Notes: generated from the sequence alone by a model not told the origin. A stretch of 64,000 bases of DNA from UBA4582 sp047630175 (GCA_047630175.1 JBLHVI010000007.1:1-64000), one strand, 5' to 3'. Counted from the stretch's first letter, positions 18,090-26,432 are shown. Numbers and translations: made by a program.

Positions 18090-19742
18090 CTACGCTGCCT
18101 CCCCGATATCATCAGGAGGAACATTCAGTAAGCGTAAAGCCGCAGCCATAATTCTAGAAAAAACCGGTGCTGCGATGGCACCACCGCCATAACCCTTGCC
18201 TTTTGGATCGTTAATCATCACAACGCCTACCAAACGCGGATTTATTGCAGGTGTGATGCCTGCAAAAAACGCCATATGCCGTGTGTCTTCATAGCCATCT
18301 TCACCCACTTTTCTAACCGTGCCTGTCTTACCAGCGACCGAATAGGCCGCCATCGAGGCCTTACTACCGGTACCGCCGGCCGTCACGCGCTGTAACATTC
18401 GCATTATGTCTGCAGCGATGCGTTTATCAAATACACGTTTGCCCTCGACCTTGGCATTGCTTATGAGTGACAACTGGCGCTTGATACCACCTGATGCAAT
18501 CGTTAGATAAGCAGACGCAAGCTGTATTGGCGTCACCGTCAATCCATAGCCGTAGGCAAAGGTCACTCTCTCGATATCTTTCCAGCGTCGATGATTCGGC
18601 AAAAAACCGTTACGCTCACCCGGAAATCCAATATCTGTACTTTGGCCCATGCCAACGGCTGAGAACATCTCCCATACATCATACTCATTCATGCTCAGTG
18701 CCAGCTTGCTAATACCGACTTGGCTTGACTTCTCAATAATGCCACCTAAATCTAATACGCCATAATTAGCAGGATCTGGTATTGTCTTGGTACCGACTTT
18801 GATAAATCCCGGACTTGTATCGATAGTCGACTCACGGGTGTACTTACCCGACTGCAGAGCTGCGGCTACCGTGAATGGCTTAACAGTTGAACCCGGCTCG
18901 AACACATCCGTTAGGGCGCGGTTACGAACAGCCGCTAGGTCAAGGCCCAAACGATTATTCGGATTGTATGACGGCTGATTAACCAGAGCCAAGACTGCAC
19001 CCGTGACAACGTCCAGTACCACCACCGAGCCCGAAGCTGCATTAAAATATTGAATTGCTGATTTAAGCTCCCTGTAGGCAAGATACTGCACCCGCAGATC
19101 GACGCTTAGCTCAAGATTCTTGCCCGGATCCGCTTCCGAGATCGGCTTGATATCACGGACAATATCGCCATACAAATTCTTCAGAACTTTTTTGCGCCCG
19201 GGGGTTCCCTTCAGCCAGCTTTCATAGGCAAGCTCAACGCCTTCCTGACCCTTATCGTCAATATTAGTGAAACCCACGACATGCGCAGCAACTTCTCCAG
19301 CTGGGTAGTAGCGGTGATACTCGCGCTCTGCATAGACGCCAGGAATGTCATACGCGAGAATTTTCTCAGCTACTGAAGGTGGTAAATGGCGACGTAAGTA
19401 AACAAACGTCTGGCCTGGGCTTTGGGATAGCCGGGCATTGAACTCAGCCGGGGGCACCTCCAACAGCAGCGCAAGCTGTTCCATGCCTTCGCCAGACCCA
19501 AGCAACTCGACAGGATTTGCCCACAACGAGACGACCGGTGAGCTAACCGCAAGCGGTTTGCCCTGACGGTCCTGAATCATCCCTCGATGGGCATTGATAC
19601 GCTCCATGCGGATAGTTCTTGCGTCACCCTGATCCTGCAGAAAGTCTTTCTCAAAAACATGCAGAAAAACAACCCGACCCATCATTGATAGCGCCAGCGC
19701 CAAGAACGCGAAGATCACGAGATAAACTCGAAAGGTCATCAT
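18090..19742 (-). CDS. ftsI: Septal peptidoglycan transpeptidase FtsI (PBP3), class B, with an altered SxN motif
   Basis: Bitopic class B penicillin-binding protein that cross-links septal murein with FtsW. 550 residues. One N-terminal transmembrane helix (about 4-26), a pedestal domain with RGMIQDRQGKPLA, then the transpeptidase: FEPGSTVK with the acyl-serine S285 and K288, and the KTG motif at 472-474 (VAGKTGTVRK). The second motif reads S339-S340-Q341 where Escherichia and Pseudomonas PBP3 have SSN; the codon is CAA. Flanking residues (GISKLALSM) are normal, so the protein otherwise looks functional. Confidence 0.96.
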   Translation of the reverse strand: MMTFRVYLVIFAFLALALSMMGRVVFLHVFEKDFLQDQGDARTIRMERINAHRGMIQDRQGKPLAVSSPVVSLWANPVELLGSGEGMEQLALLLEVPPAEFNARLSQSPGQTFVYLRRHLPPSVAEKILAYDIPGVYAEREYHRYYPAGEVAAHVVGFTNIDDKGQEGVELAYESWLKGTPGRKKVLKNLYGDIVRDIKPISEADPGKNLELSVDLRVQYLAYRELKSAIQYFNAASGSVVVLDVVTGAVLALVNQPSYNPNNRLGLDLAAVRNRALTDVFEPGSTVKPFTVAAALQSGKYTRESTIDTSPGFIKVGTKTIPDPANYGVLDLGGIIEKSSQVGISKLALSMNEYDVWEMFSAVGMGQSTDIGFPGERNGFLPNHRRWKDIERVTFAYGYGLTVTPIQLASAYLTIASGGIKRQLSLISNAKVEGKRVFDKRIAADIMRMLQRVTAGGTGSKASMAAYSVAGKTGTVRKVGEDGYEDTRHMAFFAGITPAINPRLVGVVMINDPKGKGYGGGAIAAPVFSRIMAAALRLLNVPPDDIGEAA

Positions 19743-19749
19743 AAGGCAG

Positions 19750-20061
19750 TCACCGCGTCACCACGATCAGCGTTTCGGCCGTTGGCGCAAACATCATCAA
19801 ATCATCACGTGCGACTTGGTCAATACGTGCGTAGTCTCCCCAAGCGCTTTGTTCAAGCAGAAGCATCTCGTACTCACTATCAAGATTGTCTTGAATAGCG
19901 CGCAATTCCTGCAGCTCTGAATATTGTTGACGAGTCACATGGACAGACTGAATAACCGCCAGCGCCGAGGCAATACCGACTAAAACCAACAGCGTCGCAC
20001 TTATCTGCGTCCAGCCCGTAAACCAGACGAAAACCTTGCCGACTAGCGTGTCACGAATCAC
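19750..20061 (-). CDS. ftsL: Cell division protein FtsL
   Basis: Small bitopic divisome protein that pairs with FtsB and FtsQ. 103 residues. A cytosolic N-terminus of about 20 residues, one transmembrane helix (SATLLVLVGIASALAVIQSV) and a periplasmic leucine-zipper-like coil (QYSELQELRAIQDNLDSEYE). Identity rests on size, topology and position between rsmH and ftsI; the start overlaps rsmH by four bases. Confidence 0.93.
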   Translation of the reverse strand: MIRDTLVGKVFVWFTGWTQISATLLVLVGIASALAVIQSVHVTRQQYSELQELRAIQDNLDSEYEMLLLEQSAWGDYARIDQVARDDLMMFAPTAETLIVVTR

Positions 20062-21026
20062 AGTAGTTTCTCCGCGATACGCATAATCGAACTTCTAGAT
20101 CGTCTATTTCTCGACACTTCAGCTTCTGATGGCTTAATTGCCTTACCGATGAGCTTCAACGTTCGTCGAATTTCACTATCGCGAATGGGCAGACGATCCG
20201 GTAACTTTTGGCCCCGCGCTAAATCTCGCATGAAACGCTTAACGATGCGGTCTTCGAGAGAATGAAAGCTGATCACCACTAGCCGGCCACCGATAGCAAG
20301 GCTTTTGAATGCACTGTCCAGAGTCGTCTCTACATCACCCAACTCGTTATTGATATAAATCCTGATAGCCTGAAATGAGCGTGTCGCCGGGTGCTTATGA
20401 AATTCGATTCGAGGCACCGCAGCATCAATGATGGCGACCAACTCATGGGTTGTGCTAATAACTTTCTCCACCCGAGAAACTAAGATCGCCTGAGCAATAC
20501 GACGCGCAAAACGCTCTTCGCCATAATTTCGCAGTACATCAATAATTTCTTGCTCCTCGGCCTGCATCACCCAATCAGACGCTGTACGTCCTTGAGTCTG
20601 ATCCATGCGCATATCCAAAGGGCCATTCCTGTCGAAACTGAATCCACGCGCCGCGTGGTTGATCTGCGGCGAAGATATTCCCAAGTCCAGCAGGACGCCG
20701 GTCAAAGGTGGTAACTCATGCTCTGCAACAAATTCTGCAAGGTCAGCAAATGACCCGTGGCAAATGATAACCCGCGGGTCACTCGTATACTTTTGCCGGG
20801 CATCACTAATTGCTGCCATATCTTTGTCAATAACCAGCAGACGACCTTCACCGGAGAGCTGCTCCAGAATTAAGGCAGTATGTCCACCTCGGCCATAAGT
20901 ACAGTCCACGTAGCACCCATCAAGGTCGGTCATCAACGCCGCAATCGCTTCATCCCTGAGCACAGGAATATGAGCGTCAGGGTTAGCCGTTACGTCTTTT
21001 TTCGCGTCTTGTTCGGTCATTATCAT
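20058..21026 (-). CDS. rsmH: 16S rRNA (cytosine-1402-N4)-methyltransferase RsmH
   Basis: SAM-dependent methylation of C1402 in the ribosomal P site. 322 residues. SAM-binding motifs YVDCTYGRGGHTALIL and LLDLGISSPQINHAARGFSF, then DMRMDQTQGRTASDWV and the C-terminal signature VISFHSLEDRIVKRFM are all visible. The partner that methylates the ribose of the same nucleotide, rsmI, lies 1.4 kb upstream beyond rnpB. Six bases separate it from mraZ. Confidence 0.97.
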   Translation of the reverse strand: MIMTEQDAKKDVTANPDAHIPVLRDEAIAALMTDLDGCYVDCTYGRGGHTALILEQLSGEGRLLVIDKDMAAISDARQKYTSDPRVIICHGSFADLAEFVAEHELPPLTGVLLDLGISSPQINHAARGFSFDRNGPLDMRMDQTQGRTASDWVMQAEEQEIIDVLRNYGEERFARRIAQAILVSRVEKVISTTHELVAIIDAAVPRIEFHKHPATRSFQAIRIYINNELGDVETTLDSAFKSLAIGGRLVVISFHSLEDRIVKRFMRDLARGQKLPDRLPIRDSEIRRTLKLIGKAIKPSEAEVSRNRRSRSSIMRIAEKLL

Positions 21027-21032
21027 GTCCCG

Positions 21033-21485
21033 CTACAATGAGAGCGATTGCAATTCAGACGGTATCTGCTGACTTGGCTGATCGTCCAGCCAGCTATCCC
21101 GCCGCTCGACCCAACGGTCTTCACTCCAAAGCTCAAGCTTTTTACCCTGCCCGAGAAGCACCGTCTTTTTATCAAGCTCCGCGTAGGCGCGTAACGGCGG
21201 GGTCAGCAGCAAACGTCCGCTACTGTCCAACGTAATGTCCGTGGCATGCCCAATCAGCAATCGTTGAACCCGGCGTGTCATCGGGTCAAAACTTGACAAG
21301 GCACTCACTTGAGCCTCAATAACTTCCCAGGCTGGTCGCGGGTAAAGCAACAGGCAGCGTTCATCCGTGTCTATGGTGACAACCATTTCACCATTACATT
21401 GTTGCTCAAGCACCTCGCGATAGCGCGTTGGGATCGCGAGGCGACCCTTGGCATCTATGTTGAGATTACTGACTCCCCGGAACAT
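21033..21485 (-). CDS. mraZ: Transcriptional regulator MraZ
   Basis: AbrB-like double-repeat DNA-binding protein that represses the dcw operon and its own gene. 150 residues. Two SpoVT/AbrB-type repeats start at VSNLNIDAKGRLAIPTRYRE and at ATDITLDSSGRLLLTPPLR, each with the DxxGR motif. It is the first gene of the cluster; its likely operator is at 21718-21742. Confidence 0.96.
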   Translation of the reverse strand: MFRGVSNLNIDAKGRLAIPTRYREVLEQQCNGEMVVTIDTDERCLLLYPRPAWEVIEAQVSALSSFDPMTRRVQRLLIGHATDITLDSSGRLLLTPPLRAYAELDKKTVLLGQGKKLELWSEDRWVERRDSWLDDQPSQQIPSELQSLSL

Positions 21486-21717
21486 GATATGACTGTTTTC
21501 CTTTTTGCTGACTTCACTGCCAGAAACTGGCGTTTATCGTCTTGCGATTGATTTTTTATCACTAGGTGGCGTAGCAACCCTACAAAATGGCCTAGTGCAC
21601 TTTACGAAGCATCTCCTCCATAGAGAACATAGTTGAACTTATTCAATAGCTTACGATAGACCATAAGGGAAATCGTGGTTGTCTCGCTCCTGACCGTGTG
21701 CGTGAGATAGCGCCTTC

Positions 21718-21742
21718 TCCCACTAAACGACACAATTACCCA
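21718..21742 (-). promoter_or_regulatory. Probable MraZ operator (TGGGN repeats, period 10)
   Basis: On the minus strand the site reads TGGGT, five bases, TGTCG, five bases, TGGGA. MraZ of Escherichia coli binds TGGGN repeats separated by five bases. The outer two repeats here are exact and the middle one is degenerate but in register. The site lies about 10 bases after the predicted start of the dcw transcript, so binding would block early elongation or initiation. Confidence 0.7.
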
Positions 21743-21758
21743 CTTCTCCTAGCTGTAC

Positions 21759-21787
21759 ACAATAAGAACGTCAGGAATTGTTGTCAA
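21759..21787 (-). promoter_or_regulatory. Sigma70 promoter of the dcw cluster (Pmra)
   Basis: Minus strand: TTGACA (21782-21787, perfect -35), a 17-base spacer and TATTGT (21759-21764) as -10. The predicted start is near 21752, followed at once by the MraZ repeats. It is the only strong promoter I see ahead of the cluster. Confidence 0.75.
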
Positions 21788-21892
21788 GCAGTGAAAGTTG
21801 GGATATGTCTATAAAACACAATGACTTACGGGAAGTTCTGGAAGTGCGGTGTCAAAACTGGAGATATAAAGTGGCAATACAGCAAGATAGCC

Positions 21893-21923
21893 ACGTAACT
21901 TAATGTGAATTATTAAGTTACGT
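21893..21923. repeat. Perfect 12-bp inverted repeat
   Basis: ACGTAACTTAAT and ATTAAGTTACGT flank the 7-base loop GTGAATT. On the plus strand a T-run (TTTTTT) follows 12 bases later. It lies between rnpB and mraZ and may be an operator or a stem in RNA read through from rnpB. No known regulator consensus is recognised. Confidence 0.6.
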
Positions 21924-22074
21924 ACTCATTAGATCTTTTTTGTATAAGAGACTCGTTTTACATCGCGAAAAAACTACTGCCTTAGGGGACTCAATGGCTG
22001 TTGGTTCAACCGTTCAGTTCGACCACTACGGCTAGCTTGAGACTATAAACACACAATCAACAAAAGAAGGAGGA

Positions 22075-22423
22075 GGAGAGCTGACCGATAAGCCGGGTTC
22101 TGTCGTGGACAATCATTCATCTACGGTACATGTCGCCATATACCTTTAGCAACCTACCCGAATCCAATTGCGGGCCGCAACGCTGGATTCCTATTTGGTC
22201 TTGCTCCGAGTGGGGTTTACACTGCCACGAACCGTTACCGGTCGCGCGGTGCGCTCTTACCGCACCTTTTCACCCTTACCTGCAAGCAGGCGGTTTATTT
22301 TCTGCTGCACTTTCCGTAGGCTCACGCCTCCCAGGCGTTACCTGGCACTCTGCCCTATGGAGCCCGGACTTTCCTCTACCGTCCCGTAAACGGACCAATA
22401 GCGATTGCCTAGTCAACTCTCCA
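22075..22423 (-). ncRNA. rnpB: RNase P RNA (bacterial type A)
   Basis: Catalytic RNA that removes tRNA 5' leaders. Read on the minus strand, the 5' half has the conserved GAGGAAAGTCCGGGCT (22361-22376), then TCCATAGGGCAG, GCCAGGTAACGCCTGG, GGTAAGGGTGAAA and GGTGCGGTAAGAGCGCACCG. The 3' half has GAGCAAGACCAAATAGG, TAGATGAATG, then GTCCACGACAGAACCCGGC and TTATCGGTCAGC. These match the P4 and J-regions of the Escherichia coli RNA closely. The ends are set by homology: 5' near 22423, seven bases after a TATAAT box, and 3' near 22075. About 349 nt. Confidence 0.96.
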
Positions 22424-22429
22424 GCGCTA

Positions 22430-22435
22430 ATTATA
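22430..22435 (-). promoter_or_regulatory. -10 box of rnpB
   Basis: Perfect TATAAT on the minus strand, ending seven bases before the rnpB 5' end. No good -35 is seen at 16-18 bases; the distance would fall inside the 3' end of rsmI. Confidence 0.65.
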
Positions 22436-22462
22436 CATAGAATTGGTCACTGGTGGGGCTAT

Positions 22463-23302
22463 TTACACCTGCTGGCGCAATTGAACCGCCATTGCATACA
22501 ACGCCTTCTTGTTTTCGCCCGTAATCTGGCTGGCAATATCCGCAGCGCGACGCGGCGGCATTTCTGGAAGCAGCAACTTCATTATCCGTAAGGCCTCATA
22601 TTGCGCCGGCGAAGCCAGATCCGCATCAGTACCCGCTATCAGCAGCACGAACTCGCCTCTGGTTGGAATATAGCCTGTTTGTAAGTGAGCGATCGCTTCG
22701 CTCGCAGACCCGTGCCATATTTGCTCAAACCGTTTAGTCAACTCGCGTGCCAGCGTGACAACGCGTTCCGCCCCAAAAATCGACGCGACATCTTCGAGCG
22801 TTTCATTAATTCGATGCGGCGCCTCGTAGAATACCAACGTTTGAGTTTCAATCAGCAAGGCCTGCAGATGACGTTGCCGACCAACGCGCTTGGCCGGCAG
22901 GAAACCCTGAAAGCTGAATCTATCCGTCGCCATACCTGACGCACATAGAGCCGCCACCACAGCACTAACGCCGGGAATAGGAATAACTTGTACGCCCGCT
23001 TCTCTGGCAGTTTTAACCAACCTATAGCCTGGGTCAGATATTAGCGGTGTCCCCGCATCGGATATAAGCGCAACGGACTGTCCTGCCTGCAATGTTTTGA
23101 TCAAACCTGCAGTTGCCACGGCCTCATTGTGTTCCCGGTAACTAATCAAGCGCGTGCTAATGCCGAAATGATTGAGCAGTGGCCGACTATGCCGGGTATC
23201 CTCGGCAGCGATAAGATCAACGGTCTTGAGTATCTCAATGGCACGCAAGGTGATGTCTTGAAGATTGCCAATAGGCGTTGCAACAATATATAGGCAGCTC
23301 AA
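22463..23302 (-). CDS. rsmI: 16S rRNA (cytidine-1402-2'-O)-methyltransferase RsmI
   Basis: Tetrapyrrole-methylase-fold enzyme that methylates the ribose of C1402. 279 residues. The start MSCLYIVATPIGNLQDITLRAIE, the SAM loop LISDAGTPLISDPGYRLV and PGVSAVVAALCASGM are family signatures; FYEAPHRINETLED follows. Divergent from lpoA, the usual arrangement. It works on the same nucleotide as RsmH encoded downstream. Confidence 0.97.
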   Translation of the reverse strand: MSCLYIVATPIGNLQDITLRAIEILKTVDLIAAEDTRHSRPLLNHFGISTRLISYREHNEAVATAGLIKTLQAGQSVALISDAGTPLISDPGYRLVKTAREAGVQVIPIPGVSAVVAALCASGMATDRFSFQGFLPAKRVGRQRHLQALLIETQTLVFYEAPHRINETLEDVASIFGAERVVTLARELTKRFEQIWHGSASEAIAHLQTGYIPTRGEFVLLIAGTDADLASPAQYEALRIMKLLLPEMPPRRAADIASQITGENKKALYAMAVQLRQQV

Positions 23303-23558
23303 AGCAATAAATCCTTAATGCTGGGCAACACGCCGAGCAGATGAGTATAAGTGGCAAGTCGAAACCAGGTCAGCGGACAATCACATACTTTGCGTACACA
23401 ATCATCGACAGATAACGGCGCAAGGTCGCACGCCCAAAACGCGCCGAAGCACGCCGAATACATCGACAATCTTACGGCGAGCGTCATTCAAATCGGTTAG
23501 GATGGCAGTTATTCCCAACGACATCCAGAGAAACACTCTGCAGGGTTAATCTGTCCAA
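23303..23558. other. Divergent promoter region between rsmI and lpoA
   Basis: 256 bases upstream of both genes. A 62-codon minus-strand frame here lacks a ribosome site and any recognisable feature. I could not pick a convincing promoter for either side. Confidence 0.4.
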
Positions 23559-25400
23559 ATGAATAACAAGATGCTCACCCCTTCGCGTTGCCTAACACTC
23601 GTAGCGCTGCTGTGTCTGCTGGCAGCCTGTGGATCGCAACCACGTGAACCCGGGCAGATCTCAGGTTCTAATTCGGCGCAAACTCCGACACTAGACACGC
23701 AGAACATTGAACAGCTACTTGTTACCGCGGCAAGTAGCCCTGCGCCACTGTCGGACCAACTTAAACTCAAAGCTGCAACGCTTGCATTGAATGCAGGCGA
23801 CGCAATGCTATCGCGCAGCATCTTGCAGCGTGTAACGCCACAACCCGTGGCCGCACTAGTACACCCGTACATCATGGCTCAAGCACAGCTTGCAATTTTG
23901 CTGGAGCAACCCCATCGAGCACTGTACTGGCTCGCTGACAGACGCCTCGCAGACACACCGCTGACGACATTAGAAAAAATTACCGAGGGTCGTCTGCGAG
24001 CTACGGCGCACTTACAGGCCGGCAATCATCTGGCCAGCAGCCGGGAGCGCATTTTATTCGACAACCTTCTCAATGATGAAGCCCAAGGCCTCAACCATGA
24101 TTTGATTTTCGAAGCACTGATGTCTTTGCCCGCGCCAATGCTCAGAACTCAAGCCGAAGCCGCTGTTACCAGTGACCTACGGGGTTGGTTGTCGCTAGCC
24201 GCAGTATCGAAACAATATCAATCAGATCCTATTCAACACTGGGATGCACTGGGCAGCTGGAAGGAAGCGTGGGGCTACCACCCGGCGGCTAAACAGCTGC
24301 CCGCAAGCCTACGCATGCTGGCACAAATTATTCGCGATCAACCGAAAGTTATCGCGCTATTATTACCACTGCAAGGTGAGATTGGGACCTATGGCCGGGC
24401 AATACGTGATGGAATTCTTGCGACCCACTATGCGATGCACGGCAAGGCAGATATTAAGATATTCGATACCAGCAATCTGGATGTTGAATTAGTCCTGGCT
24501 CAGGCACAAGCCGCTGGCGCACAGTTAGTTATCGGACCTTTATCACGCGAAAATGTGACGAAGTTAGCACGTAACCCAGCACTACCACTTCCAGTGTTAG
24601 CCTTAAACCGGAGCTTGGAAGGCCTGACCAGTTCAAACCTATATCAGTTTGGTCTAGCGCCAGAGGACGAAATCAATCAGGTGGCAGATAGGGTCTACAA
24701 CGAAGGACTGCGTAATGCCTTGGTTATTTACCCAGAAGGAGACTGGGGTAGCCGAAACTTCGCCGCTTTTGAAGATCGTTGGGCAACGCTCGGTGGAAAT
24801 GTTGTCGACAGCGCCCAGTATGCCAACCAGCGCGATTACTCCGACCTAGTCAAGACATTATTGACAGTCGATCAGAGCGAACGCCGCGCAGCTGACGTTC
24901 GCCGAATCATTGGTGAACGGTTTGAGTTCACACCACGTCGACGTATGGATATTGACTTCGTTTTCTTGCTAGCCAGTCCAGCACAGGCTCGTGGTATCAA
25001 TCCAACCCTCGCATTCTATTACGCCGACGACATCCCGGTATATGCGACCTCTCATGTGTACGAGATCAGTGATTCCCGCATCGAGTCCATCGACCTCAAT
25101 GGTATCCGTTTTTGCGATATCCCTTGGAAACTTAACCAAGACAACGCGATTCAGCGCCAAGTTCAAGAAAGCTGGCCGGCAGCACGTGCTCAATTGGCAC
25201 CCTTCTACGCCTTAGGAGTAGATGCGTACCAAATTCACCCTAAATTAAAGTACCTCAAGGCCTTACAGTTTGAAAAAACGTATGGCGTGACAGGCGTTCT
25301 GCAGATCACACCAGATAATTTGATTACGCGAAGCTTGATGTGGGCGCAGTTTAGCAAAGGAAGGGTCATCGCAACTCCGACGGTGGTTGAAGCTTACTGA
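23559..25400 (+). CDS. lpoA: Outer-membrane lipoprotein activator of PBP1A, LpoA (YraM)
   Basis: Outer-membrane lipoprotein that stimulates peptidoglycan synthesis by PBP1A. 613 residues. The signal peptide ends in the lipobox LLAAC (Cys about residue 25). The N-terminal half is helical (TPR-like, rich in Ala/Leu repeats) and the C-terminal half is a periplasmic-binding fold starting at KVIALLLPLQGEIGTYGRAIRDG, with LVIGPLSRENVTKLA. It is followed without a gap by yraN, as in most gammaproteobacteria. Confidence 0.93.
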   Translation: MNNKMLTPSRCLTLVALLCLLAACGSQPREPGQISGSNSAQTPTLDTQNIEQLLVTAASSPAPLSDQLKLKAATLALNAGDAMLSRSILQRVTPQPVAALVHPYIMAQAQLAILLEQPHRALYWLADRRLADTPLTTLEKITEGRLRATAHLQAGNHLASSRERILFDNLLNDEAQGLNHDLIFEALMSLPAPMLRTQAEAAVTSDLRGWLSLAAVSKQYQSDPIQHWDALGSWKEAWGYHPAAKQLPASLRMLAQIIRDQPKVIALLLPLQGEIGTYGRAIRDGILATHYAMHGKADIKIFDTSNLDVELVLAQAQAAGAQLVIGPLSRENVTKLARNPALPLPVLALNRSLEGLTSSNLYQFGLAPEDEINQVADRVYNEGLRNALVIYPEGDWGSRNFAAFEDRWATLGGNVVDSAQYANQRDYSDLVKTLLTVDQSERRAADVRRIIGERFEFTPRRRMDIDFVFLLASPAQARGINPTLAFYYADDIPVYATSHVYEISDSRIESIDLNGIRFCDIPWKLNQDNAIQRQVQESWPAARAQLAPFYALGVDAYQIHPKLKYLKALQFEKTYGVTGVLQITPDNLITRSLMWAQFSKGRVIATPTVVEAY

Positions 25401-25765
25401 TGACCGATAATATCGAGAGCGGTCAGGCAGCAGAAAGTCGCGCGTTGGCTTTTCTCGAAACCAAAGGCTTTGACTGCATTACGCGCAACTACAGCTGCCG
25501 CGCGGGTGAAATCGATTTGATTGTCGCGAACGATTCGACACTGGTCTTTGTAGAAGTAAGATATCGAAAAAATCCATTGCACGGCACGGGCGCCGAGTCC
25601 GTGACTCGTAGTAAGATGCTTAAGATTATTAGCACAGCCCGTTATTTTCTGCTCAATAACCCGCGCTATGATGTTCTCGATCAGCGATTTGATGTGATCT
25701 CTATTGGCGCAGACCTCGACTGGATCGATAACGCATTCACGCTAGATGACCAAATAAGTAGATGA
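25400..25765 (+). CDS. yraN: UPF0102 family protein YraN (endonuclease-like fold)
   Basis: 121-residue protein of the UPF0102 family, which has a Holliday-junction-resolvase/restriction-endonuclease-like fold; its role is not established. The motif GEIDLIVANDSTLVFVEVRYRK keeps the E-D...EVR arrangement of the PD-(D/E)XK core. The start overlaps the lpoA stop by one base. The diaA/gmhA-type gene usually next to it is missing. Confidence 0.9.
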   Translation: MTDNIESGQAAESRALAFLETKGFDCITRNYSCRAGEIDLIVANDSTLVFVEVRYRKNPLHGTGAESVTRSKMLKIISTARYFLLNNPRYDVLDQRFDVISIGADLDWIDNAFTLDDQISR

Positions 25766-25790
25766 CTAATTAACTAAATGATTAGCTGAC

Positions 25791-25821
25791 AAGGAAGATT
25801 GCCATGAGATTGCAGTTATGA
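25791..25821 (+). promoter_or_regulatory. Ribosome site with a five-codon leader frame overlapping the dolP start
   Basis: AAGGAAG (25791-25797) is followed after six bases by ATG at 25804, which opens a frame of only five codons (MRLQL). Its TGA stop overlaps the ATG at 25818 as ATGA. The best ribosome site in this gap therefore serves the mini-frame, suggesting translational coupling to the dolP start. Confidence 0.4.
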
Positions 25822-26432
25822 GTTTGCACCACATCAGACTGACGAAGCCTACTTTATCGCTTACAAAACGACCGAACATGGCGCGGTGCTGGTTGCCGGT
25901 AATCGTTATTTTTATGCTCGGGCTGCAAAGTTGCGCCCTTACGGGACCCGTATCCGAGGACTATGGCAGTCGGACTTTCGGCACCGTCTGGGACGACCAA
26001 ATGATTGAATCTCGTGGCAAATCAGTCATCCGCGCTGTCAGTGATGACTTGAAAGAAGCGCATTTGGGCGTCATTAGCTTTAATGGCATGGTACTGCTAA
26101 CAGGTCAGGTGCCGTCAGTGAAGGCGAAAGAAGCGGCCGCCACCGCCATTGCAGGTCTGCGCAAAGTGCGGACAGTGCACAATGAGTTGGAAGTGGCCGG
26201 ACCGACAACAATGATGGCTCGTACCAACGATGCGTGGCTAACCACCAAAGTGAAAACTGCCCTGCTCACAGGAGCTGCCACGGAGGCAGGCAGAGTCAAG
26301 GTTGTGACAGAAAACGGTGTGGTTTATCTTATGGGATTTTTATCGCGCACCGAATCGGAAGCCACTGTTGAAAAGACCAGGCAGGTATTTGGCGTGCAAA
26401 AAATAGTTAAGGCTTTCGAATACCTTAACTAA
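25818..26432 (+). CDS. dolP: BON-domain outer-membrane lipoprotein DolP (YraP)
   Basis: Lipoprotein supporting outer-membrane integrity and BAM function. 204 residues from ATG 25818; ATG 25878 gives a tighter signal peptide (MARCWLPVIVIFMLGLQSCA) with lipobox LQSC and may be the true start. Two BON domains follow: one around VIRAVSDDLKEAHLGVISFNG and a second with AWLTTKVKTALLTG and VVYLMGFLSRTESEATVEKTRQ. It converges with sspB, separated by 20 bases. Confidence 0.92.
   Translation: MSLHHIRLTKPTLSLTKRPNMARCWLPVIVIFMLGLQSCALTGPVSEDYGSRTFGTVWDDQMIESRGKSVIRAVSDDLKEAHLGVISFNGMVLLTGQVPSVKAKEAAATAIAGLRKVRTVHNELEVAGPTTMMARTNDAWLTTKVKTALLTGAATEAGRVKVVTENGVVYLMGFLSRTESEATVEKTRQVFGVQKIVKAFEYLN

Larger units (their letters stand above)
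21486..22074. other. Long intergenic region between rnpB and mraZ
   Basis: 589 bases without a credible gene. The mraZ-proximal part holds a strong minus-strand promoter (21759-21787) and an MraZ-box array, implying a 5' leader of about 265 bases. The middle holds a perfect 12-bp inverted repeat (21893-21923). The part next to rnpB has a polypurine run (about 22059-22080) but no clear rnpB terminator. Confidence 0.6.

Noticed and set aside
8223..21485. Reading the missing murG/mraY/murF as a wall-less organism
   Set aside because: MurA, MurC, MurD, MurE, FtsI, FtsW, MreBCD, LpoA and murein peptidases are all intact, so a peptidoglycan wall is made; the missing genes are more likely elsewhere.
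22130..22591. 153-codon plus-strand frame over rnpB and the end of rsmI
   Set aside because: It is the complement of the RNase P RNA gene, whose conserved core explains the region.
23299..23487. 62-codon minus-strand frame between rsmI and lpoA
   Set aside because: No ribosome site, overlaps the rsmI 5' end and lies in a promoter region.
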